Shown here: positions 34,295 through 43,535 of the stretch, piece after piece
How positions within the stretch are numbered: the first letter of the stretch is position 1
Layout: every line of letters starts with the position of its first letter
Made by a program: the position numbers and the translations under genes
Notes under the pieces: generated by a model
What the model saw: only the letters and a program-made list of their open reading frames with translations
The model's database searches: none
Told to the model about the DNA's origin: nothing
Source: Pirellula staleyi DSM 6068
Lineage (GTDB): Bacteria > Planctomycetota > Planctomycetia > Pirellulales > Pirellulaceae
Assembly (NCBI GenBank): GCA_945875845.1
Contig: CAMCMB010000058.1
Location: 1-43,858 of the forward strand
Length of the DNA: 43,858 nt
Direction: 5' to 3'

Positions 34295-34385
34295 ATTGCC
34301 CAAAGCCTTTTTCCATCGCCAAGCAAATCCTCACCCGATGTACGGAACTCGCTGTGCGAAGCAACCGGACCCGTTGGCGCGTCGC

Positions 34386-36893
34386 TTATCGCGAGCGAAC
34401 GAGTTCGCTCATCATGCATTCTGTAATAAGTGTTCGAAGCCCCAGCCCATCTTCTTGTATCTTGCGATGAAGCTCGTCGACGACAACATCGTCGGACGAT
34501 TCCATAAGTCGACCGGTTGCATAAGCGAGAAAATGACTGATGAGATGTCTACCAAAAAAATCTTGTCGAGTACTGCTGATCACTTTTTTGAACTCGGTGA
34601 AGTCTTGATAGGTTTCACCCGACGGGAACTCGCCCGAGCAGTCGATTTTGATCGCAGTGGCTTTGCTTTTCGAGGGTACGGGATACTTCGTACGCCAACG
34701 TCCAACTGGATCGAAGGATTCTAGAGAAAAGCCGAGGGGATCAATTTTGCGATGGCATTCAGCGCACGTGACATCGGCGCGGTGCTTCGCTAGGCGTTCA
34801 CGAATATTGGTAGCGCCAGTCACATCGGGCTCGATCGCCGGCACTTCGTCCGGTGGAGGTGGAGGCTGTATTCCGAGAATGTTTTCACTCACCCATACAC
34901 CGCGGGTGACGGGCGAGGTTTCGACTCCGTTCGCGCTCACGGTGAGCACCGCTGCCATCCCGAGCAGGCCGCCTCGATGTGGGTTGCCATGCAGCTCCAC
35001 CTTTTGAAAACCATCGGCCAGCCGCAACGTTTTCTGCTCAGGTAAATCGTAGAGTTTGGCGAGCTTCTTGTCGACAAAGGTATAGTCCGCATCGATGAAT
35101 CGAGCCACCGAACCGTCGTTTGCGAGAAGATCACGAAAGAAGTAAGCGGCCTCAGCTTTCATTGATGTCGGAAGATCCTCTGCGTAGTAAGCGAGGTTGG
35201 TCTCGCGCGGCGGTGGCATGCTACCGAGGTCTCGAAGGTTTAGCCAACTATCCAGGAAACCGTTCACGAAGCCGCTGGTGCGTTCGTCGTCCAGCATGCG
35301 ATGGATCTGTGTTCTTAACTCCTCGTCTTGGACAAGTTTGCCTGATCTCGCAGATTCAAGTAGCGCTTCATCCGGGGATGTCGCCCAGAGCGCGTAGGAG
35401 AGCCGCGAGGCTAGATCGTAAGCATTTAATGCGGCAGTCGATTCGTCGGTAATTTCGCTGAGGTAAAGAAACGAGGGCAAGCAAAGGATGAGTTTTACGG
35501 TATCCAAGGCGGCTTGGCGAGGCGAGGCATCTTCGGCAAGCCGCTTTTCATAAAGCTCGCTGATCGTCTGGAGATCGCTCTCCGAAAGCGGCCGCCGAAA
35601 GGCTTTCTCGGCAAATGCGTTCAACTGCGCCACAACACGATCTTCTTGGAAACCACCCTTACCAAAAACGGCGACTTCTTCTGCACGCCCCTCCGGTTCA
35701 GGCATAGGACCCGTGATCTTAATCTCACTGATGCGAATGTGCGGCAGCTTTCCTTCACGCAAAAGAATGGCGCGGCTCACCCCTTTATCTACTTTTTCCT
35801 CAAATTCATCTTTGTATTCTTTGTTGACCTTGAGCACCGAGGCACGAGACTCATAGGGGCCATTCGGGAAGATGAAGCGCGGTGTTTGCCCAGCTTCGAG
35901 CCACACGCGAAACGGTAGCCGCGCCGGACTCTCATCCGGGACGAGCGCGGAGGCAAGGAGCGGCTCAATGGCTTGTGGGTAGTGGATGTGGCCTTTCGTG
36001 ACGTCCCCCGGTACGATCCCGAGCATGAATGGCTCCGAGAAGTCGATCCCGAAAATTTTTGGATCGTAGTGGGTATCGCGATGCATGGCCTGGGCTTCGA
36101 CCTCGATATCATAGAGACCCGACTCGGGCACGCCACGTAAAAAATCTTCGATGTGTCCGTAGCCGCCCTGCCGCGTGTCGGAGTTAGGCTGCTCGTAAAG
36201 GTTCAAGTAGCGGAAGTTGAAGACCGATTTATGTGGGCCCTGTAACTCTTCGTACTGAACGAAATGCCCGTTGAAGGTCCAGGTTATGGGTTCCGTCACC
36301 GGCTTGCCCAAACGCATTTCGACGAGACGATTCGCAGCTTGAAAGTACTGATCGACAAGAAAACCGGACGTTACGAGCGACGTCCCAAGGTTGTCCAGAT
36401 GACGACTCGTCTGTTCCTTGGGGAAATCCGCAGTCAGTCCAAGCGTATCCACTCTTCGACCGAACAGTGTCGCCAACGTGTTCTCATATTCCCTTCTGGA
36501 AAGTCGGCGGAGCACGGTGCGGCCGCCCGAACTTGCGACCTTGCCGCGAGCAGCCGAAATCCCTTCCCGCAAAGTTCGGATGACGGCAAGTCGTTCCTCG
36601 TCTCCAGGTTGAAGTGATTCTTTAGGCGGCATCTCCTTGAGCGTCAACTGATCAACTATATCTTTCGCTACGATCATGCCAGCCTCCGACTCAACTGGCA
36701 ATGCGAACGACTCGAACTCCCGGTCCCCCTTGTGCGCATCTGCGCTGTGGCACTCAAAGCAATACTTGATAATAAACTGCCGAATCTCCTTGGGAGAATC
36801 AACGACGTCGGCTTGGACGCTGGCAGAGGATAACCAAGCGAAGATCGCAGAAAACTTGAGGATTGCGATGAGCTGCAACGATAGAGAGTGCAT
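34386..36893 (-). CDS. DUF1592-type planctomycete cytochrome (PSCyt/PSD) protein 1
   Basis: An 835-residue exported protein with a signal peptide at residues 1-28. The first haem site is CFECH (Cys45, Cys48, His49). The domain order follows DUF1587 (LSRREYENTLATLFG), DUF1595, DUF1592 (ASRLSYALWATSPDEAL), DUF1588 and DUF1585. A second CxxCH, CAECHRKIDPLGFSLESFD, sits near residue 708 in DUF1588. The two haem motifs suggest electron transfer in the periplasm. The role in oxidising an unknown compound with DUF1552 is inferred from family pairing. I start at the ATG at 36893, before the hydrophobic stretch. The frame runs back to 36983 through a palindrome. It is downstream of the DUF1552 gene (stop at 37024), in the opposite order to the second pair. 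Confidence 0.92.
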   Translation of the reverse strand: MHSLSLQLIAILKFSAIFAWLSSASVQADVVDSPKEIRQFIIKYCFECHSADAHKGDREFESFALPVESEAGMIVAKDIVDQLTLKEMPPKESLQPGDEERLAVIRTLREGISAARGKVASSGGRTVLRRLSRREYENTLATLFGRRVDTLGLTADFPKEQTSRHLDNLGTSLVTSGFLVDQYFQAANRLVEMRLGKPVTEPITWTFNGHFVQYEELQGPHKSVFNFRYLNLYEQPNSDTRQGGYGHIEDFLRGVPESGLYDIEVEAQAMHRDTHYDPKIFGIDFSEPFMLGIVPGDVTKGHIHYPQAIEPLLASALVPDESPARLPFRVWLEAGQTPRFIFPNGPYESRASVLKVNKEYKDEFEEKVDKGVSRAILLREGKLPHIRISEIKITGPMPEPEGRAEEVAVFGKGGFQEDRVVAQLNAFAEKAFRRPLSESDLQTISELYEKRLAEDASPRQAALDTVKLILCLPSFLYLSEITDESTAALNAYDLASRLSYALWATSPDEALLESARSGKLVQDEELRTQIHRMLDDERTSGFVNGFLDSWLNLRDLGSMPPPRETNLAYYAEDLPTSMKAEAAYFFRDLLANDGSVARFIDADYTFVDKKLAKLYDLPEQKTLRLADGFQKVELHGNPHRGGLLGMAAVLTVSANGVETSPVTRGVWVSENILGIQPPPPPDEVPAIEPDVTGATNIRERLAKHRADVTCAECHRKIDPLGFSLESFDPVGRWRTKYPVPSKSKATAIKIDCSGEFPSGETYQDFTEFKKVISSTRQDFFGRHLISHFLAYATGRLMESSDDVVVDELHRKIQEDGLGLRTLITECMMSELVRSR

Positions 36894-36941
36894 GCTTACT
36901 TCCGACTTCGTAACGCCAATTGTGCGTCGACTAGGGTTGAG

Positions 36942-37002
36942 AGTGGGGTAAGCTTCTCGCTTGCCATACGAAATTCTCCGCAAGCTGGAAGCTTACGCCA
37001 CT
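36942..37002. repeat. Palindromic repeat between DUF1552 and DUF1592 genes
   Basis: AGTGGGGTAAGCTTCTCGCT... (36942-36964) pairs with ...GGAAGCTTACGCCACT (36980-37002) at about 20 of 23 positions around a 15-nt loop. GTAAGCTTCCAGCTTGC-type hairpins are another dispersed repeat family in related genomes. It could attenuate transcription between the two genes. Confidence 0.75.
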
Positions 37003-37023
37003 AGGTGAGATCCAACACCGGGA

Positions 37024-38295
37024 TCAAGAAAAACGTCCCGTGCTATTGCCAAACGATTCGACCTCGACTCCCATCCGTTGAGCGATATCGACGTAGAGAT
37101 TGCTCAGAGGCACTTTGTTGATACCCTCGCGTGGCACCTGACGGAACTCGCCGTGTCGATATCCGCCACCTGCGAGAATGATCGGCAGGTCTGAGTTTTT
37201 GTGCGAGTTCGCATCTCCCATCCCGCTCCCAAAGAGCACCGTTGTCGAGTCGAGCAACGTCCGCTCTCCATCCTGTATCCCTGATAATCGAGTTAGAAAC
37301 TTACCAAAGTGTTGGATCTGATATCGTTCGAGTTGGATGAGACTGTCAATGGCTGCGGGGTCGTTCCCATGGTGCGAGAGACCATGATAGTCGCGTGTGA
37401 TATTGAGATGTTGAGGTAGGAAATCGCCGCCGATCTCAAGTGTCGCGATACGAGTGCAATCGGTCTGCAAAGCAAGAGCGATTAGGTCATAGAGCAAGGG
37501 AAGATCCTCGACCGCGTTTCGATTGGCTGGCTTCTCAAAGGGGGCATCGGGCTTCGGCTGGCTCGTCCAACGCTGACGGAGTTCAAGACGCTTCTCAACG
37601 TCCCGAACCGAAGTAAAGTACTCGTCCAGCTTGGCTTTATCCTCCTGATTGATTCGTTTGGAAAGGCGATTCGCCTCGTCTCGAACCGCGTCCAGAATCG
37701 ATGCCTGCAAATTGTTTTCTTGGTGGCGACTAGCCTTTCGTTCCTGGGAATCGCTGGTAAAAAGTCGATCAAACAATTGAGCGGGACCGGTGATCGGGGG
37801 AACGCGAACCCCGGACTTCGTCCAGGCGATCTGGCAACCGCCGTGAATTCCACCTTCGGAGCCGACCGTCAGCGAAGGGAAACGCGTCGCCGTACCGATT
37901 TCATCGGCGAGAAACTGATCGAGGGTAACGTTCCCGTCAGGACGGTTCTGGGCCTCGGAATTGAGAACACCGGAAAGAAAGCTATGAACGGCGAAGTGTC
38001 CGCCTTTGACACCGTGATCCAATCCTCGAAAGACCGTGAATTGGTCGCGATTGTCCCAGAGCGGCTCGAGCAGCGTGGTCTTCTCGTAATTCGAACCGGC
38101 GGTCTCAGGGAACAGTTGCTTGACTTGAAAGCCGAGGAGATTGCCAATAGCCACGAAGCGTTTCGCCGCGTCGTCTGAGCCCTTTACGGCCCGGAGTGCA
38201 GAGTCCGCCTGCACGGAACGCATTAGGAATGACGGCAAGCTTGGCAACGCGAGTGTTGCCGCCATGGATCGCAACAGTAAACGACGACGATTCAT
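37024..38295 (-). CDS. DUF1552 (HxxSHH) family protein 1, exported
   Basis: A 423-residue protein. NRRRLLLRSMAATLALPSL gives a twin-arginine-like signal. The family name motif HxxSHH is seen in YHGLSHHGND. Other markers are GNLLGF, TVFRGLDHGVKGGH, RVPPITGPAQLFDRLF, LLDSTTVLFGSGMGDANSH and NLPIILAGGGY-like DLPIILAGGGYRHG. The conserved His and Asp residues suggest a metal site, but no reaction is established. The start at 38295 is the ATG that precedes the signal. A frame from 38307 adds four residues. It is the first gene of this pair, with the DUF1592 gene downstream. It is clearly paralogous to the DUF1552 protein at 39376-40695. Confidence 0.91.
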   Translation of the reverse strand: MNRRRLLLRSMAATLALPSLPSFLMRSVQADSALRAVKGSDDAAKRFVAIGNLLGFQVKQLFPETAGSNYEKTTLLEPLWDNRDQFTVFRGLDHGVKGGHFAVHSFLSGVLNSEAQNRPDGNVTLDQFLADEIGTATRFPSLTVGSEGGIHGGCQIAWTKSGVRVPPITGPAQLFDRLFTSDSQERKASRHQENNLQASILDAVRDEANRLSKRINQEDKAKLDEYFTSVRDVEKRLELRQRWTSQPKPDAPFEKPANRNAVEDLPLLYDLIALALQTDCTRIATLEIGGDFLPQHLNITRDYHGLSHHGNDPAAIDSLIQLERYQIQHFGKFLTRLSGIQDGERTLLDSTTVLFGSGMGDANSHKNSDLPIILAGGGYRHGEFRQVPREGINKVPLSNLYVDIAQRMGVEVESFGNSTGRFS

Positions 38296-38438
38296 AATGG
38301 ATCCCAAAGGTAGGATTCGGATAGGCAGGGAACCTGTAGCTTATCTGGTGTGGCGAGTGGTGTAAAGAGATTTCTAGGCGCGGCTTAAATTCGTCGGCAC
38401 GGACGAGCCGAACCACTTGCAATCTACGGCTTCGGTAG

Positions 38439-38503
38439 GCTGGAGTGCAGGCTTTAGCCGCCTCTTAGAATCTTTTTGGAGCGGCTAAAGCCTGTACTCC
38501 AGC
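38439..38503. repeat. Long near-perfect palindrome between the coiled-coil gene and DUF1552 gene 1
   Basis: Arms GCTGGAGTGCAGGCTTTAGC... (38439-38461) and ...GCTAAAGCCTGTACTCCAGC (38481-38503) pair over 23 bp with a single mismatch around a 19-nt loop. The element GGAGTGCAGGCTTTAGCC is a dispersed repeat type in related genomes. It lies about 90 bp past the stop of the coiled-coil gene and could mark the end of that operon. Confidence 0.8.
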
Positions 38504-38591
38504 GCTACATCTCGGGTTCTCCTCCATCTTTGACAACGCCTTACGAAAAGTCGTCTGCGGAGCGGTACCTGGGTTTGCCGTGTTCCTGCTC

Positions 38592-39323
38592 TCAGCGATT
38601 CTCAACCTTCTGTCGCAGTTCCTTAACCTCGGATCGCAGGCGTTCGTTCTCGGCACGCAAGTCACGAACGATTTCTAGCCCGTCATTATTGACTTGGCGT
38701 TTTTGCATTTCCGCAGCCAATCGCTGTTTCCCTTCCTGTAACTCTCGCTCCATCCCTTCGGCCTTTTCCATGAGTTGATGGGCCATGTCGTGAGCCTCAG
38801 CCAACTTGAGGTTTTCGGCTGCGACCCGGATATGGTGAATGCGTCGTGCGAAGGCTTCGAGTTTTTCGGCCTGGGGACGGTACTCGGGTGGAAGTTCAGC
38901 CTTGCCGGCGTGGCGTAAATGGATCATGTCAAGTTCGCGTTCCGTTCCAGAAATTTGTTCACGGACTTCGGCAATTTCCTGCTTCGGTGCTTGGGCCTCC
39001 TTCATCTTCCGTTCTTTGGCAGTCAGATCGTTGAGACGTTCTTTGAGATTGCGAACTTCCTTGTCGATGTCTGGGCGATCTCTCTTCTCACCGCGTTCCT
39101 TGCCCTTCCGCTCCATTCGTTCAGCGGCCTCCAAGAGTTTCATGGATTCCTTTTCCAACCTCTCTGCTTGCTCCTTATTACCCTTCTCAGCCAAAGCCGA
39201 GGCTTCTTTTCGCATCGCCTTGGCTTTTTCCCGAAGTTCATCGACTTGGGAAGCCCTAACAACTCCGCTGGAGCAGGACAGCAAAAGGCCAAGGATCATT
39301 CCGGACAGTGTTATGCGTTGCAT
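38592..39323 (-). CDS. Secreted coiled-coil protein of unknown function
   Basis: A 243-residue exported protein. The signal peptide spans about residues 1-25 (GLLLSCSSGVVRAS). There may be a lipobox-like LSCS, but its spacing is not convincing. The remainder is almost wholly charged helix with heptads: residues 27-90 rich in E/K, a central segment PPEYRPQAEKLEAFARRIHH, and a C-terminal coil ending LRSEVKELRQKVENR. No enzymatic domain is visible. GAGG seven bases before the ATG supports the start. It lies 53 bp downstream of the second DUF1552 gene, probably in the same operon, and may be a periplasmic scaffold. No function is known to me. Confidence 0.82.
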   Translation of the reverse strand: MQRITLSGMILGLLLSCSSGVVRASQVDELREKAKAMRKEASALAEKGNKEQAERLEKESMKLLEAAERMERKGKERGEKRDRPDIDKEVRNLKERLNDLTAKERKMKEAQAPKQEIAEVREQISGTERELDMIHLRHAGKAELPPEYRPQAEKLEAFARRIHHIRVAAENLKLAEAHDMAHQLMEKAEGMERELQEGKQRLAAEMQKRQVNNDGLEIVRDLRAENERLRSEVKELRQKVENR

Positions 39324-39375
39324 TTCGTTTCCTCACAAATTGGACAGGTGTTTTCAATGGGTTGAAGATTTATGA

Positions 39376-40695
39376 TTAAATCGGATTAAGGCCGCGCATT
39401 GTACCCGTTGAAGTCGCGAATCGATCGACTTCTAGCCCCATGCGTTGCAACATCGACACGAATAAATTAGGCAGTGGGTAGTTGTCTTGCGTGTCAAATG
39501 CCAAATGCTGACCGTGTTTAAAACCGCCACCAGCGAATAGAACTGGCAAGTTCGTGGTGACGTGCGTATTCGCATTTCCTAGATTGCTTCCATACACGAC
39601 CATGGTTCGATCGAGCAGCGTTTCATTTCCTTCTTTTACGCTTTTCAAGTTCATGAACAATTCATCCAGTAATCGCATATGCCATTGATCGATGGCTTCC
39701 AGTTGCTGGAGCTTCTTTTGGTTTTTTCCATGGTGAGACAAGTTGTGATACCCTTCCTGGATATCGGCCCCTTGAACGTCAATAGTTGGCGAATTAACGC
39801 TATCGAGAAGTAAGGTAATTGCGCGAGTGGAATCGGTTTCCAGGGCGAGCTTCGACATGTCGTAAAGCAGTCGCACCTTTTCCATATACTCCTTCGGATT
39901 ACTGGGATCTAAAGGAGCGGGAGCTGTTGTCGTAGGTTTCGGAACTTCTTCCCATTTTTCAGACGCTTCCAGACGCAACTCAAGCTCGCGAACGGCGGTC
40001 AGGTATTGGTCGACGCGATCACGGTCCTTCGGGCCAAGTGTTCGCATCAGATCTTTTGTCTGACCTTCCACAGCGTCCATCATGCTCTTTCCAACCTTAA
40101 GCTTTTGAAGCTGCTCCTGGATCTCCTTGTGGGAGCCTTGAAGGAATAGCTGCTTGTAAACGCTCGAAGGCTTTTCTTCACATGGGATCAAAACACCTGC
40201 CCCAGTCCAAGACAAACTGCGTTGCCCCTTTTGGACATTGACACCGAGCGTGAGCGAAGGAAAACGGGTGAGATGTCCAACTCGCTCGGCGATGAACTGA
40301 TCCATCGAGATCGTATTTCGAAAACCTCCGCTCCCTGGATGTGGAGCCGCTGTGAGAAAGCAGATATCCGCCGGATGTCCACCATCCACATCGGGATGGG
40401 ACACGCCGCTGAAGACGGTAAAGTCGCCGCGATGCTTTTCGAGTAGCTTAAGGTACGGAGAAAGCTCGTATTGGCTTCCGGGAGCATTCGGAAAGAATTG
40501 ATCCGGTAGGAGACCAAGGTTGTTACAAATCCCCAACATTCGTCGCGGCGGGTTGTTCACATCGAATTGACTTTTCTGCGAAGCTGTCGCCACAGCCGGA
40601 AGCATTGCGTCCAGAAGCGGTAACGAAATCCCAACCCCGACTCCTCGTAGAAACGTGCGACGCGTTAGGGATTTATTGGTGAAGGATGCTGTCAT
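39376..40695 (-). CDS. DUF1552 (HxxSHH) family protein 2, Tat-type exported
   Basis: A 439-residue protein with the twin-arginine signal [19 protein letters not shown]. Markers are [55 protein letters not shown] (HxxSHH), [13 protein letters not shown] and [15 protein letters not shown]. They align in order with DUF1552 protein 1. The probable job is a metal-dependent partner of the DUF1592 cytochrome, but the reaction is unknown. It is the second gene of the operon DUF1592-DUF1552-coiled-coil: 67 bp after the cytochrome gene and 53 bp before the coiled-coil gene. Confidence 0.92.
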   Translation of the reverse strand: MTASFTNKSLTRRTFLRGVGVGISLPLLDAMLPAVATASQKSQFDVNNPPRRMLGICNNLGLLPDQFFPNAPGSQYELSPYLKLLEKHRGDFTVFSGVSHPDVDGGHPADICFLTAAPHPGSGGFRNTISMDQFIAERVGHLTRFPSLTLGVNVQKGQRSLSWTGAGVLIPCEEKPSSVYKQLFLQGSHKEIQEQLQKLKVGKSMMDAVEGQTKDLMRTLGPKDRDRVDQYLTAVRELELRLEASEKWEEVPKPTTTAPAPLDPSNPKEYMEKVRLLYDMSKLALETDSTRAITLLLDSVNSPTIDVQGADIQEGYHNLSHHGKNQKKLQQLEAIDQWHMRLLDELFMNLKSVKEGNETLLDRTMVVYGSNLGNANTHVTTNLPVLFAGGGFKHGQHLAFDTQDNYPLPNLFVSMLQRMGLEVDRFATSTGTMRGLNPI

Positions 40696-40762
40696 GGTAT
40701 TCGTTGTAAAGTTGGGTCATTGGAGTTACGAAATGGCGAATGCGGCACGCATCGAACGATCG

Positions 40763-43381
40763 CTATTTGCTGAGGAACAAGTGACTAGTGACAATCTCGG
40801 TAATGATCGATTTTACCGGATAATGGTCCTTTGCGAGGCGTTCCAATATCTGATCGACCTCGACACGATCGCTGAATCGCATGGGGGCACCGGTCGCGTA
40901 GACGACTAGCTGTTGAAGCAGGTTTTTAGCAATGGATCGTTCCTCTTCGAGTAACAGCTTTTTGACTTGGTCGATGCCCGTGAACGCCTTTCCATTAGGT
41001 AGTTTACCCGAGGCGTCTACCGGAGGTCCTTGTCGGAAAGTGAATGGCTGCCCATTTTTTCCGAAGCCTTCCATCGGATCCCCTTTGTCACCTAAGCTTC
41101 GGTAGTGATCGCGCCAACCGCCAGCGACATCAAAGCTTTCGAGCGCAAAACCAATGGGATCAATAATCGCATGGCAGCTATTGCAACTGGTATCAACGCG
41201 ATGCAATTCGAGCTGTTGTCGAATCGTGGTCGCACCACGCGTGTCGGGTTCGACTGCGGGAACACTTTTCGGTGGTGGAGGACTCTTGATTCCAAGGATA
41301 CGTTCGTTGACCCATGCACCACGAACGACCGGCGAAGTGGTTGTTCCGTTGGCGGTAACTTTCAGAACGCTCGCTTGCGTCAAGATCCCGCCGCGTAGAC
41401 TTCCTTGTGGAAGTTGGACGCGTCGCATCCCGACGCCTTGGATTGTGGGAATCTGATAGTGGGCGGCAAGTCGTTCGTTGAGGAAAGCAAAGTCCGAATC
41501 GATAAGGGTTCGGGCTGGCAGATTTTCGCGAATCAGTTCTCGAAAGAACAACTGTGTTTCACTCAGTGCAGCATCGACCAGCGAGTCGTCCAAGTAATAA
41601 TCGGGATAAAGTCGCTCGTCAGGCGACGTGTCGTTGATCTTGCGAAGATCAAGCCAATAGGCCAAAAACGCATCCACGAATTGCATGGAACGCTCGTCAT
41701 CGAGCAACCGGAGCACTTGCTCCTTCAGGATCGTTTTGTTCGATAACCTTTTCTCTTCGGCCAGTTTTCGAAGCTCCGTATCCGGAAGGCTGTTCCATAG
41801 AAAGAGACTCAGTCGAGCAGCAATCGCGGCGTCCTCTAACTGTCCAAGACGCTCCTCCAAACATAGAAATTTCGGTGAGCAAAGAATCGCAGTGTATCCT
41901 GCGAACATCGCTTCTTGAAAAGATTGCTTGGAGGCGAGCGCCGTATCGACTACTTTGAGGAATCGATTGACTTCGGAAGCATCTGCCGTATCTGAATTGT
42001 CTGCGGCGCTATGAAAAGCTGCCTTCAGAAAATTGGACAACAGTCGCCTGGCATCGTGTGACGGATCGTCGGATTCAACACTGAAACCATCCGTGGTTTT
42101 TGAGAATTTCAGATTATCAAAAAGGAGTTTCTGGCCTTCGGTTGGCCATTGATCTTGAATCGGGCCTTCCGCTTCCATGTAACTAAATGCAACGCCAGGC
42201 ATTCCATCTTTTTCAGCTAGCGGGTTATGCCAGTTAGGAGGCCGCGAGCGAAACAGTCGAACCGCGTCCGGTTGAATGGATTCGCCCTTGAGCAAGTAAA
42301 CATCGAGCTCTTGTACCGTCGGTTCAATTTGAAAATCAAACTCACCTAACTTCCGCAACTGGCGAGGGGGAGACACGGAATAGATTGCAACCGGCTCCGA
42401 GCGACGACCGATGGACGTTGTTTCGCGAACGGGTCGCCACCACTTCTTCTCTTCTCCGGCAGCCCAAAACGTATAACCTTTGAATCGAAGTAGGTAACGG
42501 CCAGCAACGGGTGCCTTAAACGCTTTAAACCGAAGCTCAATCGGTTCATAGCTGCTAGCAACGACCCCAAAGGACTCTCGCTCGCGTTTCGCTGGGTCGC
42601 TTTCGCCAACGGAGTATGGCGGTCCCTCTGCACTTAAGACGTCTAAGTCAGCTTCGTAATCGATAAGCGGGAACACGGCCCGTTCGGGACTTCGATTGAA
42701 CTCGCTAAAACGGACTTTGCCCTTGAAACCGGCGTCTTCGCGAGCGTAGTACCGGTCGACTTTTCGCTCCGGTGCTTCAGGCGTACTTGCCGCAACTTGC
42801 CGCAAGGCATAGTCAGCGGCCTGCATATAGCGAGCAAGGTTGACATGCGAGGTATCCAACGCTTCACCAATCTTGTTGAATCGCTGCTGCTCTCCGTCCT
42901 CTGGAAGAATCGTCTTCAGCTGTAGCCATGGTGCATCGAGTAGATCTCGAAGGCTATTCTCGTACTCATATCGATTCATCCGTCGCCACACGGAACGTCC
43001 TGATAAGGACAACGCCTGTTGATCCAATTGGACGAGACGATCGAAGAGCACACTCGTAAAGGAATCTACCTCTTCTTGTTTCAGTTTGCTCTTCGGAGGC
43101 ATCTCACCTGCAACAACGCGGTCATGAACCTTGATCCATAGATCGAGCGTCTCAGAAGTCGGACCTTGTTTTGCAAACGACGATAAATCCAGACCACCTT
43201 CCGACGAGTCTGTCGAGTGGCAATCGAGACACTGCTGAACCATGAAACGGGAAATGCCTTCGGTCTTGAAACCATCGACCGACACCAAGCTGCTTTTCGG
43301 TTGTTGCGCGCCAAGATGTGGCAATTCAAAGCCGAACATCATTAGACATAATAGACCGATGCACCAAAAAGTTGGCCGCAT
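40763..43381 (-). CDS. DUF1592-type planctomycete cytochrome (PSCyt/PSD) protein 2
   Basis: An 872-residue exported protein. The signal peptide covers residues 1-25 (CIGLLCLMMFGFELP). The first haem site is CLDCH (Cys51, Cys54, His55), and the second is CNSCHAIIDPIGFALESFD near residue 732. Domain order is as for the first DUF1592 protein: DUF1587 (MNRYEYENSLRDLL), DUF1595, DUF1592 (AARLSLFLWNSLPDTEL), DUF1588 and DUF1585. The start at 43381 is supported by GGAG five bases upstream. The open frame to 43543 is not needed. It heads the operon with DUF1552 and the coiled-coil gene. It is probably a periplasmic electron carrier for an unknown substrate. Confidence 0.93.
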   Translation of the reverse strand: MRPTFWCIGLLCLMMFGFELPHLGAQQPKSSLVSVDGFKTEGISRFMVQQCLDCHSTDSSEGGLDLSSFAKQGPTSETLDLWIKVHDRVVAGEMPPKSKLKQEEVDSFTSVLFDRLVQLDQQALSLSGRSVWRRMNRYEYENSLRDLLDAPWLQLKTILPEDGEQQRFNKIGEALDTSHVNLARYMQAADYALRQVAASTPEAPERKVDRYYAREDAGFKGKVRFSEFNRSPERAVFPLIDYEADLDVLSAEGPPYSVGESDPAKRERESFGVVASSYEPIELRFKAFKAPVAGRYLLRFKGYTFWAAGEEKKWWRPVRETTSIGRRSEPVAIYSVSPPRQLRKLGEFDFQIEPTVQELDVYLLKGESIQPDAVRLFRSRPPNWHNPLAEKDGMPGVAFSYMEAEGPIQDQWPTEGQKLLFDNLKFSKTTDGFSVESDDPSHDARRLLSNFLKAAFHSAADNSDTADASEVNRFLKVVDTALASKQSFQEAMFAGYTAILCSPKFLCLEERLGQLEDAAIAARLSLFLWNSLPDTELRKLAEEKRLSNKTILKEQVLRLLDDERSMQFVDAFLAYWLDLRKINDTSPDERLYPDYYLDDSLVDAALSETQLFFRELIRENLPARTLIDSDFAFLNERLAAHYQIPTIQGVGMRRVQLPQGSLRGGILTQASVLKVTANGTTTSPVVRGAWVNERILGIKSPPPPKSVPAVEPDTRGATTIRQQLELHRVDTSCNSCHAIIDPIGFALESFDVAGGWRDHYRSLGDKGDPMEGFGKNGQPFTFRQGPPVDASGKLPNGKAFTGIDQVKKLLLEEERSIAKNLLQQLVVYATGAPMRFSDRVEVDQILERLAKDHYPVKSIITEIVTSHLFLSK

Positions 43382-43535
43382 AAGGACTCCGGCAGGTGGG
43401 AAATGCGAGGCGGAAAAAAGGTCGAAGCTTTCCAATCGCGATAGGTCGGACATTGGAGGACAGCGAATTATACACTCCGGATAGGCTTCCGTACAATGTT
43501 GTAGCCATTGGGCGCGAGCCAAATGGTTCCAGACG

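Noticed and set aside
34186-34470. A 94-codon frame after the NRPS
   Set aside because: It runs through the palindromic repeat and into the DUF1592 gene antisense. Repeats often give open frames.
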